From assembly GCA_030142905.1 (NCBI GenBank), contig JASJOG010000073.1:992001-1056000 (forward strand): DNA of 64,000 bases, in the 5' to 3' direction. Source of the stretch: Heliopora coerulea (lineage: Eukaryota; Cnidaria; Anthozoa; Scleralcyonacea; Helioporidae). Below, piece after piece: positions 1 to 12,700 of the stretch. Made by a program: the position numbers and the translations under genes. Under the pieces are notes generated by a model. It saw nothing but the letters and a program-made list of their open reading frames with translations, was not told the DNA's origin and ran no database searches. The first letter of the stretch is position 1, and every line of letters starts with the position of its first letter.

Positions 1-390
1 ACCTCAGTGTTGGCGAATAGAGTAGATATTTATCACTATTCACCTCATTTCGGTGAATAACTGTTAAATATTTGCACACACAAGCAAAGCAAGTAAGCTT
101 TACTTAAACAAGATGCGTTTTCAAAAATTTTACTACTCGATAATCTTCTCAACTATCTGAAAGGCAATTTCAACACGCCCAGCGCAAACTTCGATAATTT
201 CTGAGAAATAATAGCTGGTTGGATCTTCATTAATGTCCAATGGCATGTGCATCCGTGTTGGTCTATTCATTCCGTATTAGCTTCCAGCAGTAAAATTTGA
301 GTTTTCTAAATCAGTATCATCGATCAGCGGGTCGGGTAATGCTTTCAATTCGGTACCGACTAAAATGAAAACTATCGACATTTTTTCAAC
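1..390 (-). mobile_element. Possible relative of the 10.3-kb repeat with a small decayed ORF
   Basis: Begins with TATTCACCTCATTTCGGTGA hairpin-like sequence. The minus strand from about 380 reads ALPDPLIDDTDLENSNFTAG, a stop, then YYFSEIIEVCAGRVEIAFQ. No known domain recognised. Confidence 0.35.
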
Positions 391-640
391 ATCTTTATTT
401 AAATCTTGTCTCGTGCATTTCTATCTCAAATCAAGCCATAAAGCTAACCATATTGACCAGCTCGCAAGACCTTCTTGTCACTATAACTGTCATATTACGT
501 ACTTCTCCTTTTGCATATTGCGCTTTTTATGTGGAACTTATCTTCTTTTACGTCACAACGGCCATAAGGTAAATTAGTAGACAACTAAGGATGAGGGCTA
601 AGATCAAGATGACGAGGATGATTGTCAATTTCTGCCGTAC

Positions 641-703
641 CTGAGGATCTGCACGTCGCAACGGGCGAAGAATCCTGCCTTCGTATGTGTCCGAGATTGC
701 AGT
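641..703 (-). CDS. CSDE1: CSDE1 exon 20 (last seen in window)
   Basis: Twenty-one codons, [20 protein letters not shown] then Q, matching the YxGxxxRPLRxxDP stretch after domain 7. Acceptor TTCCTAG, donor GTACGG. Further exons lie beyond base 1. Confidence 0.88.
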
Positions 704-3700
704 CTAGGAAAAATTGAGTGTACATCAACATATAGCTCGCAAAATTTTGAAAATCGAAAATTTTAGGAAATTGTTTTTCGAAATATCAGGATGCAACCAG
801 GATAATCAACAAATAGCGTAATCAAAAGATGCTGGCATCCGAAGTCAACTGCCTACCCAGGGATGAGGATATCACGAAAATTCTGATTGTTGATTCTAGT
901 GAATCACCTGCGGCAACTGAGTCTCAAACTCAAACTACGATTAAGAAAAAATAAATTATCATTCTGAAGATATTGAATATCACTTTACAGATTGGGTGCC
1001 GGCAATATAATCATTTCTGATGAATTTTGCATTGTTAACTGTACTGTATTGTTAATTGTACTTTAATTATTACATACAGCAATATAGAAACAAGCCTTGG
1101 TTTTAATCAACCTGAAGGTTACCATAAATTCTATGTAGTGTACATAGTTAGTATAGATGTTTTACGCATGGTTGTAATCGGAAACACACGAGGAAGCCCG
1201 AACTATAATGTAGCCGAAAAGAATTTCAGAAATAGATGTTCATAAAACGCCGGAAAACACACACAAAAGAGAAAGCAGGGAATATATGTCCGATATAATT
1301 GAAATAGGTAAGAGGAAAAATGATTCGCAAAATATTGCGAGTCAATTTTTCAATTGTATCGTGAATTAATAGAAAAACACAAAATTTGGTTGGTATTTTG
1401 CGATGTGAATCTGGATGTCCGTATCCCGGCAACCACAGGCATGTGACGCAAAGGCTCGGTGCACACAAGAAAGTACCCACTGAGGTTAGGTAACCGTGTA
1501 GAGCTTGGGACTGGAAAAAGTATTTTATTGACCTGATATCTTCTCACCTAAGATTCAGGATGATCCTAAAATGTTAATGATCTTAACCTTCAGAGTTATC
1601 CTGAATGTTATGGTTGGGGTTACGATCAGGGTTAGGATTAGGATTCTAATCCTTAAACCTAATCCTAATCCTAGCCTTAACATTATCCCCAATCTTTAGC
1701 CTAATCCTTACCCTGATTCTACCAGTTGACGCGTTACCCCAGGTGACATTTTACCCTAAACCTCAACGATTTTTCCCAATACTTATCAGGTAAATAAAAC
1801 ACTTAAATTTCCAGTCCCAGTCTCCACACGGTTGCCTTATATCAGTGGGTACTTTCTAGTGCTTACCTAAGAGCTCCAGCACCAACACCCAGCAGATGTT
1901 CCGGAGCCCCAAACGACGGTCGAGCCTTTAACCTTCTAATTACCGCTGAGACGCTCTAACCATTGATAAACGCGCCTACTCCCGCTGGGGAAATACTTTA
2001 GTGAACTGCACTGGATCCCTGACTGTACACCACCTTGATAGCAACAAATGAGGTTAAATTCCCCCCTGCGGTCTACCCTTACAAAATTTCACATACAAAT
2101 TTCACATGTGCATCTTCCATTTCATATGTTAAAATGTATGTCTCGAACATCAAAATTTCACATGTGAAATTTTGAACCGGATCATTTCATATGTGAAAAT
2201 GTTCGAATTCCACATGTTTTTCACATGTGAAATGACATGTGAAATGACATGTGAAATTTTTGCATGGGTAAATCCTAAATCTAAATATATATTCATTCGT
2301 CTGAAGAGAAAGTCTATAACAGTTCATATCCCGTTGCCAAACTATGCCAAAGTATACCCAAAATAATTTTGTCAAAGCTAAAAAGATTTCGACAGTGTTA
2401 CGCTTAAAGTCACGTGCGATCAAATATTTTGGCAAAACAGAACGCTGTCTACAAACTCGCCTTTCGGAGCACTCTTCCAACATCAATACCAGTGCTGTAG
2501 CACATCTTTTCAGCTGTCCACATGCTCGGTATCTTGCAAACCTCCATTCTCTCGATGATAATCTTAACAACTCCTCTCCTCCTTCCCAATCATATCTCAA
2601 TATTTCATCTTTAATAACTTTAGGATAATTCATTCTTGTAAATTCAATAGTTTGAACCTATTAATTATTTTAGCTCTTTTAATTAAACGTAATAAGCCGG
2701 AGATGAACAGTGGCCTGAAGTCTAGCAAAGAACTTTCACTTTTTGTCTGATCCAGTCTTTCCACTTATATAACAATATCTTTTTAATCTTATGTTCCCGG
2801 CATTTCTCAGCAATTCGACCGTTATCTGGCATTGCTTTTGACAAGCTGTCAATATGACATATGTTAATTCCCGATTATGTTAATTTCATTGTTAATAACA
2901 GACGACATCATCCTTGTAATTGTACAGATACAACGTAGCGATCTTTTGTAAATCATTTGGTCTGGGGATGACTGAAATAGAGTCGAAATGTTACGGTTTC
3001 TAACTTGTCTGTTTCTTCAAAATGTTCACTAAAGATTTATCGGGCGGAAATCTTAGACATAAAATGAAGATGAGAGCCCTGCTCAAAATTCGGAGATGTA
3101 ATGTCATCACATCAGGACTTAGACAGAAACACACGAATAAAGTTTAATTGAAGTTCATTGAAGTTTCGTTGCCGACGCGCAACATTTTCAAGGTAATTAA
3201 CAGGTCGAAATATTAAATATAAATATAATTAGCTTAATATTTCGACCTGTTAATTACTTTGAAAATGTTAATAATAATAATAATATTTAATATTTATATT
3301 GCGCATTTTCTATAAAAATAGTCAAATGCGCAGTTGCGCGTAGGCAACGAAACGTCAGTGAACTTCCAATTAAACTTTATTCGTGTGTTTCAGTCTAATT
3401 CCTGAGTGTGATGACATTACATCTCCGAATTTTGATCTGGGCTCTAATCTTCATTTCACGTCTTTGTCTGTTTCTTGTTTTAACTTGAATATCAAGTTTC
3501 AAGATGACAATTTTTGGTGAGTGTTTTATCCTTCACTATACATGTCCTTCTTCGTCATTTTTAAGAGCTCTTTGATCATACAAAATCAATTCAATTTTTG
3601 TGTTCTGTGATCCCTTCGGCTAACTATTTACCGGGTGCTTATGAATTAGGAAAACGTACTGAAGCAAGTTCTGAATTACCTCTTGCGGGATGCTGCCGGG

Positions 3701-6700
3701 AGGCAGCTTGACAAGCTTCTCCGCGGCTACTTTCCCTCCTTTAGATGTAATGCTAAATTCAACTTCGTCCCCGATAACAAGGTCGTCAAAATCTCCCTCG
3801 TATTCACTATAAAATAGCAAAATATACACGCGTCCAATGAAGCATGACTACAACTTTGACACTACAGTCAAACTTCTGTTGAGCGGTAACTCTCTGGAAA
3901 TCACCAAATGACCACTTAATAGAGGTTGACCGCTTAATAGAGTATTTCAAAAATTTAGTATGTACGGCATCGCGAAATTTGTACCGAGATGCGAAATTTG
4001 TACCGATCATGTGATGAACATTTTGTTAACAACAACAGTTAAACAAAATATAAGATCATCAATCAGATTTTAAGACGTCAGTGAGACATGCAGCTTTGCT
4101 GTAAACCACATCATTAGCATGAGTTGAAGGTAGGTCCTCCAGGTTAGGGTAGCCTTGACAAGGACTGTTGCTGACTGACGTTACGACGGCCTCAGCGGTC
4201 ACCTCTTCCTTCGACTCTAATGAAGACCGCCGCTGAAGCTACCGAAACGTCAGTTACCAACAGTCTTTCTCAAGACTAATCTGGACGATCTACTTTCAAT
4301 ACGTACTGATTCTCCCGGGTTCAAACCGTTTGCTTTATTAAAGCATTAACAGTTTTGTTATCATGTTTAATACCAAACTTACGAAATAAAAAACTCAGAT
4401 GTGGTTGTCTGATATAGGGCTGAGGAGCCTAAATTAGTGATTGTTTACTGGAGTTGATATAGAATAAATTTAGGCCAAATGGTAAGTTTAAACTTTCTTT
4501 TCATGATAATCTGACACTGCCAAAGTCAACTGAAAAATGTTGACTCGAGCGGAATTTGAACTCGCACCTTCAGTGTCAGATTATCATGAAAAACTTTTGT
4601 TCATGTTTATCTCTGAGGACGATTCTGAAGTCTAAACGATGACCGCGTCCACTTAATCGCTGTGATCTCTTCATAGAGATTACTTACACCAATATATGAA
4701 GAGCGATTTGTGGGAATTTGAGAAGTGACCGTTTAATGGACGTGAAATAGAATAAGATTAACCAATTGGGAAGTTTAAATGGTGTCCGCGTCCGCTTAAT
4801 CGAGGTGACCTCTTATAATAGAGGTCACTTTTACAGTAGTATATGAAGAGAGATTTGCGGGGGTTTGAAACGTGACCGCTTAATAAGGGCTAACCGTTTT
4901 AGAGAGGGCCCCTAAGTAGAGGTTTAACTTTATATCGCATTAGTATCAGGGAAACAACACTGGACAGGCAAACAGCCTGAGCCCGGTCATTTCGTTTTCC
5001 AAGGGAACGAAGTAGAGGAGGAAGGATCCTAGGTACGAAGACGTCACATCGTCAGAGCCAAAGAAAATCAAACATGTCAAATCTTGTGCAAGCGTCAAGA
5101 CAGCTGAAAGAGCCTGAAAACATTAACAGGTAGCGAGAACCCCAACGATTTAGATTTCAAACAACTATTTCTGACATAACTGGCGATAAACATAAGTTCC
5201 TCTCGGCTTTGTAGTTTTCCTGCAATTTTGTTCGTGTTCAAGCACCGTAATTAGTCACACAACTGACCAGCGTCAATCTCTCCCTGCATCAATTGCGTCT
5301 GCAAAAGCCGCAAGTGTGATCGCAGCTTTGAATTTCTAGGAGCTTTCTTCATGACTTTTCTTATACTTCATGAAATAAATGGTTTGAACCCGAGAGTCGG
5401 TATATGTTGGTGAGGGTAGTTCGTCTAGGTTAATGTAGTCTTGAGAAAGATTGTTGGTGACCGACGTTTTAACGGCCTCAGCGGCGGCCATCACTCTTTT
5501 TCGACTCTGAAGATGACCGTCGAAACGTCAATCACCAACAGACTTTCTCAAGACTACACTAACCTGGACGATCTACCTTCACCAAAATGTATTTTCTTGA
5601 TCTACTGCTTCGCTAGCGATGTTCGTCGCACTGTGGTGACGACTTTGTTTTCCAACATATCTGCATCCAATATGCACAGGAAATTTCGCACGATATCCTC
5701 GGTTACCAGCGAGGCTACCAGCCGTAGCACTTTAAATTATTCATGATCCTATCAGTAAGACGAGCGACGTAAGTCAGTTGACTAACTATGACTGGAAAGT
5801 TGACTGTCAGCCGAAATAGAGGCCTTCGTATGCATCAGTATCAGTTGCCAAAGATGTTGGTGATCTGTGGGCCCTCTTAGCTGATTGTTTTGGTCAAATC
5901 ATTGACTGAAGTAAACCTTCCAAATAGTAAAGGTTCATTTAGGGGATGATTACATGAAGAACTTCAGCCCGGCCTGCTGATAAAATACTTGAAAAGCGGA
6001 GTCCGCGATTACATGAAGAAAGTTTCAGCCCGGTTTGAGCTACCCGGGCTGAAAATATCAGCCCGGTTGACTGGGCTGGAAAATCCCATGTAATTGCACG
6101 AAGAAAAATTTCAGCCCGGGCTGAAAAGAGGATTGACAGGCGTGGGAAGATACAAATTGCCAGAACAACAAAGGCTACTGACAAACCCCTGCCTGGGTTC
6201 ACGTCCAATTTCAGTTTCAGCCCGGTTTGAAATATTTTATGTAATCAGGACTTTTTCCAACCCGGTATGCCGTACTGAAATTTTCCCATGTAATCAACCC
6301 CTTAGGTGGCTGTAATGACCAATGCACGACTTTTTTTAAAATTAATTAATTAATTTATTTATTTATTTAATCTTATTTAAAAGCGGCAATCCTTCAAAGG
6401 TCTTAGGCGTTTGATTTTCAAGAGGCCGTTTTATTATACATCATCTATATACCTACATCTAAGAAATTTTTTACATTGTTAAAAGTAACGTTACTTTCGG
6501 CACGCTACATACAATAATTACTCTTACTGCATAACTTTATAACGAAATTTACATCAATAATAAATTTAAACAACATTGCTTTCCCGGAGAACAGACGTGA
6601 ATTGATGTACGGGAAGATCTTTACCTTTGGCACTTACTGTAATCTATTCCAATATCTCCCAGCTGAATAATTAATATTTTCTTAAAAAAATTAATATTTG

Positions 6701-9700
6701 GTATTTGAAGTACATAATTTAAGTTACTACTTCGGAGTTCGTAGTTTCTATTATTACTAAGCTCAAACATGTTGGTTAAACATAAAACTAATTTATCCGG
6801 TAAAGGCCGGTTTTTCATAACTGAGATCACATGACGAGTTATATTTTGTTGTTCTTGTATTTGTTGATATTTAGTTATATTTGGTTGCTTGCTCGCGTTT
6901 AACTCTTTTCGGCCCGAATTCTACTTTTATCATTTTACTCTGGCTAACGCCAGACGATTTTACTCGTCCGGAGGAAACACCTCGCACGGGAAAATGTTTT
7001 AATGCAACATAAAGTGGCCCCATAGCAGCATACGGCTTCGGTATATATTTTACATACACCATCTAAATTGAAGTCCTCACCTGTAGCGAAAGAAGACTTC
7101 TTTTTCGTGATCAGCCATCTCAATAAATCCAAAATTTTCCTTGAGGGTAGCCACAAAGCCCTGAAATTACAGAATGACATTTAAACAACTTATATTGTAG
7201 TTTATGTTTTGACTAACTATACTACATATAGCATCAGTGTAGATCACAGGAAGAATGTCTACTTTCTTTCTACTCAATTGTTTATAATTTTGTAGGCCGG
7301 CATTGGTTTAAAGAGTCTCACCGGGCATTAGAATGGCAACAAGATCGATGCCTGTACAGAGCTAAGAAAACATTTTATGACGGTTTGACCGGAACGATCA
7401 TTTTCAGACTGCCCATTGAGCAAACAAGTACTCGGATATGGTTCGACCAACGGAGTCAAAGCACTTCAAGTGGTCAAAATGGAGTGCTGGTAGCACGGTG
7501 GTAGTGCACACGTCTCTCACCACTGTGACTCGTGTTTGATTCCGGCTCCGTGCAGTTATCTGATTAAAATTACCTTGGTCACATGTGCGAGAAGTTTTGT
7601 CCAGTTTGACTCTACCAAACACCGCAGGTTTTCTCCGGGTACTCCTGTTTCTTCCTGTAGTAGCATTGGACCCATGAGGGTTGGCCCTTACTCGACTTCT
7701 AGGGAGAACAGCTTAGCCTTCTGTTAAGGTTATCTAGTATGAATGCATGAAGACACCTAAATCACTTTGACTCTATACGTTGAGATGAGGGAGCTGACTT
7801 GTGGTATCTAGAACATTTGCTTAATGAAGCTACAATAATCAACGACGATCGAAAACAAAAAATAAAAAAAAATTCCAAACAATTACTTACGAAGTATTTC
7901 ACATCGCTGTTTCGCTTCGTCACAACAACATTCACAGCCATTTGATGTCCAGTTCGTTCACTCTTCGAAATCTGAAACTCGACCTGACAGACGTTCATTC
8001 AGTTTCGTTAGTTTATGGCAGCGTGAAAGAACGAGTAGGTCAATAATTCACCTTTAGTTCATACTTAACTCTTAGGCGACCAATGGGGTCGTATACGACC
8101 TCACATTTGCTCTACGGGTTTGCATCGATAACAAATCGATTAACCAAGCAACCAAAGTACAACTTCAAATTTACTAATTATAACATGCAAGCGAGCAAAA
8201 GGAGCCCCCCCGGTCTTTCCTCCGCATGTGTAACCTTGGGAGGGTGCAACGCCCATGTTTTTCGTCCCACGAAGCAGGAAATGGAAACGGCAAAATCTCC
8301 ATACAGGGTTCTTTTTTTTTTTACCTAAACAATACTATTGAACATTATTTGGTATAACGAAGTACCGCAATGCGCACACAATCGTAACGAAGTACCACAA
8401 TGCGCACACAATCGGTCCTACAGGTGGCCGTCACTCAGATGGTCCTGGGCAAAACCATGCCTCGACACTACATTCAGATGCTCGGCGCTATTAGGCAGAG
8501 TTTTTCAGTGTCTACAAAGCCTTTGGTTCTGAGCTATGCTAATTAAGGTGCAAACGCTATTATTGGAAAAGTTCGATTCTGACGTCTATTGTTAGTTAAT
8601 AGAAGTTTCTAAATTTTTACTGCACAAAGTATTTTGTTTTTCAACCTACAAGTCTCCGTGGGCCTCATAAACGATTTTCGTGGAGCTCAGGTTGCGCACC
8701 CTTGTGTTAGTGGATCGAGATCGGCAGACGGCCCTCTAGTACATAGGTCAGTGCGACAAATAGACCTTACCTGATCTCCAAATTTAGGCATGGTCCTTGG
8801 GTCAGCATCAGTTGGGATAAAGGGCAGATAGATGATCTCATCCTCAATGGAAGCAGCAATCAAACCAGACTCACTATCTCTATCAAATGATTTAGGAAAG
8901 ATTTATAAACTTAAAGTGGCCTGAGAAAAAGTGATTTTAACGCGACATAAATGACTATCTGGTGTAAGGAGTAATATAGCACACACGAGGACTGTTATAT
9001 GATAACAAAATACCGAGGTATTTGTTGAAAATCCAGGTGACAGCTGCGTGTCTCGACAATCATCGAGATTGTTAAGATACGCGATACACGAATTGCTTAA
9101 GATCGTTGATATAAGATCAAACGCTCCTTTTGACTGCATGATAAGGCTTCTTAAACATATGGATATTTAAAGCCTGGTTCACACTTGAACATGAGCATAA
9201 GCAAAAGGACAAAACAAAGGAATGAAGTCAAGTCTACGACATGAGGATCGTCATAAACACAAGATCATAGTCCAAGCACAAGCAAAGAGCCGAACTAAAG
9301 ATGAAACAAAGAAAAATTCCTGTTGTTTTATCTTCGCAAGTCCTAGAGATGTCGTGCTTTGTTTTCTTATTGATCTTGTCCTAACACTTATGTCGCTCGT
9401 GTGAACCAGGCTTAAGGAAAATATCAGTTTTAAATTGCCTAAATTTTATGTAAACTAGGATGACATTTCCAACCCAGTTCTTGCTGCCGATTTCTTTTGT
9501 TTTTCTCGCAAATCGTTAATTAGTTTTAGATTTTATCTTGCAAACCCAGGAACAAAGTACAAATAAACAAAACAAAAAAGCACCAAAAAGGAAGACATGC
9601 CATAACAACATCGAGAGTAACAAGATTTTGAGGATTTTTATGTGAGGGGAAACTTTTGACAAAAATCGCTGGCGTTCGAAAATTGTTTTTCCCATGGTCT

Positions 9701-12700
9701 GAAGTACCTGGTTACCAATGCAGGATAAACCATCCTCCACAGAAAGCAGAAAGGTGACAGGTCATTAGATGAGGCAAGGCCACGTTTTTTCACGGCGCAG
9801 AATTTAAACTCTCCACTACTGAGTCGATTTTCTTTGCTTTTGGTTCACAAACGTTAATGGCCAGTTCCATTTATACATAAGCTGAATCCAACCACAAGAA
9901 CGTTTATAGAACTCTTGTTTGTCATGTTAATCAAAGTAATTGTCTTTTCACTCGCTTTAGGAATTCAGTGTTTGTGTGAAATGAAAAAACTGCGAAGTAT
10001 TGTGGTAGTTGTATTCAGCTGACATAATAAGGGGAACCGGCTGTTTACCTAAGAATTACCTTTCTCGGTCGCCCTTCCTTGGACTTCGTCCCATCCAAAG
10101 CAAAGGTTCACGGTCAACTTTTCCTGTGTATGAAGTTTCCGTTATTGCCTTGGAATAAGAGAAGGGAATTATTTACTTTTTTACCAATTCCTGTAGGGAC
10201 CCTTTCATACTTATAGTTGGGAGTTTAAGACTTATACAACTGACAAAGATTACGGTCAAAGAATTTAACTGTAATGCTCATAAACATATCGTATATATAA
10301 ATCCTTATGAGGCACTTCAAGATAACAAAACCACTGACAATTATTTGCCGAAGGCGAAGTGAATAAGTGAATATCCCCGAGACTAAGCCGAGGGAATTAT
10401 TCAATAATACTCACTGAGCCTGAGGCGAATAAATGTTTTACTATAATTACACAGGTGATTATTTAAAAGAAAGTAGTGATCTAGCTTTTTAAAATCTCCT
10501 CGCTAACATTTACGAAGGTAGCCGCCATCTTGTTTCTGAGCCTTCACTGTTATAATCACCTATAGGTGATTGAGATCTACGACGTAATTTTTTTGGCCAA
10601 TCACCACGCGGGATTTTCGATAATCACCTGTGTAATGATACTAAAACTGCTTAAACAATAGAAATTTATGCCGAAGACAAAACGTATTTGCAGATGTAGG
10701 TATACTTAAAGAGCAATCTTCACATCGTCAAAACCTTGTTGATCAGGCAGAAAGAACACTTTAATGTTATAACGGAAACACGTTCTAGGCCTGATTCACT
10801 ACAAAACAATCGGAAAGCTTATTCAGAAATTAACGAGCGTCGTACTCGAGGTCTGATTGGTTAATATCTGTCTTTGGATCAGGGTATCCAAACACTGAAA
10901 ATTTTCTGCCAAAAGTGTGCATGTGTGCATGTCTTATTCTCAGGACGAATATCAATGCCCAGCACAAAACACGGAACAAAGCCATGGAATGTGATGAGAT
11001 TTATTAAACTAACGTTTCGTCGCATCCTGCAACATTATCAGGGTGAGGAATATTATTACAAAACAGCGAATATATATATAAATAAATGAAGGTATCACAC
11101 TACAAGCTATGTAGCGGCGGAAATAAAGAAGAGAAAAATTAGAACAAAGACAAGGGAATGGAGCTGAGGTTGCCATTCAAAGAGGGTTTAACTTTTGGAA
11201 ATTAAGAGGCTTTCCCTTACGAGCAGTTCGGAAGGCGAAGAACAAGAGGAAAAAATTTTAAAGTCGTGAAGGAATGCAGTATGGCCAGTTTCGGAAAGAT
11301 GTGCCAAAATACTGGATGGGGTGGCAGTGGCACGTTTTTTGCTAGTAAGGGCAGAGACTCCTAAATTATCTGGGCCAAACAGCTCGCTATCTACATATAC
11401 GTCCTTCACGACGTCCTTCACAAAGTTCTTCACGACTTTAAAATTCTTTGCTCTTGTTCTTGGTCTTCCGAACTTCTTGTAAGGGAAAGTCTCTTAATTT
11501 CCAAAGTTAAACCCTCTTTGAATGGCAACCTCAGCTCCATTCCTTGGTCTTTGTTCTAATTTTTCTCTTCTTTATTTCCGCCACTACATAGTTTGTGGTG
11601 TGATACCTTCATTTATCTATATATATTCGCTGTTTTGTAATAATATTCCTCACTCTGATAATGTTGCAGGATGCGGCGAAACGTTAATTTAATAAATCTC
11701 ATCAAATTCCATGGCTTTGTTCCGTGTTTTGTGCTGGGTATTGATATTCGTCCTGAGATTAAGATTCCCGCCTCAGTCTTATTATTTTACAAAAGAAATG
11801 CGTAATGGTTTTTGTGAAACGATAGTCTTGAGGGATTGGTCGTCGTTTGTGTAGTCCTTCTGCTCATGAAAACGACCATTGAGCTGTATGTTCAGGAGTT
11901 GGCAGTTCATGAGTCCCTTTCCGAAATTGTTTTTTCCTTCTACACTTGAGTATATACAGACTGTTTGCCTTTCTTTACGCGGTTGGTCATCCTTAATTGT
12001 TGAAGCGGAGGTTTAAGGAGTATTCCCTTCGTTGCCGTATCAACGGGGATCCACTGGGAAGCTTGCTCCGGGATCAAAATTTTGTGGTGCTATACTTTCA
12101 GCCAGGCACGTAGCCAGGAATTTTACGCGAGGGGGGGGGGGGGGGGCGGGGGGTTATTGTTGAGCAACTTGTGCCACTACAAATTTTCAACGCTCTAAAA
12201 AGTGTACTGCTTTCTTATATGGTGGTTCAATACATAACAAAGTTTTCCGAACATAATGGCATACAACAGTTAGGCTCGCAACCATCCCTTTTAGAACCAC
12301 TCGTCAGTCTATCTCACTTTTTTTTACCCAATTTTATTTTTTACACGTTGACACGGATAGATAATAATGACGTCGCATTTTTCGCTTCCATTTTTTTTTT
12401 TTTTTATCAAACTAAGGTCAATCTGGGGGGCTTCAGCTCCAGGTACTCAACTTACTTATTTTATTACAAAAAGCAGTATCTAATTTGAGTTTAACATGGC
12501 TCAACTTGAAAGTCGGGATGCCCATGAAGATAAACTTCCGTATTTCGTATGACCAGAGGAACTCGTTGGAGTCTAAAACTTTGTCTTCTTTCTTCTCAAT
12601 GAAGTTCGAAGCTTCCGGCTTTGGGTTTTGTACTGTAATCTTTCAGCACTATATTCAGTAAATGTTATCAAATTTGACATTTTACAATCGCCAGTTCATC

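Larger units (their letters stand above)
3865..4930. mobile_element. Non-autonomous pogo/Tigger-like element
   Basis: Ends CAGTCAAAC-TTCTGTTGAG and its inverted partner are flanked by TA (3863-3864 and 4931-4932). Subterminal repeats of the type CCGCTTAATAGAGG occur at both ends. No transposase. Nested repeats at 4128-4345 and 4495-4600 interrupt it. Confidence 0.75.
10937..11761 (-). mobile_element. Penelope-like fragment bracketed by about 310-bp inverted arms
   Basis: Arms 10937-11249 and 11452-11761 are inverted copies. The minus strand from about 11433 encodes an endonuclease tail ([42 protein letters not shown]). Each arm carries a hammerhead-like motif. Same layout as the 30-kb and 58-kb elements but with only the 3' end left. 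Lies in CSDE1 intron 14. Confidence 0.85.

Noticed and set aside
2187..2633. 148-codon minus-strand ORF
   Set aside because: Lies opposite the Penelope-like endonuclease remnant and the CACATGTG cluster; no domain.
12171..12488. 105-codon plus-strand ORF
   Set aside because: No recognisable domain, low-complexity Phe run and no splice context.
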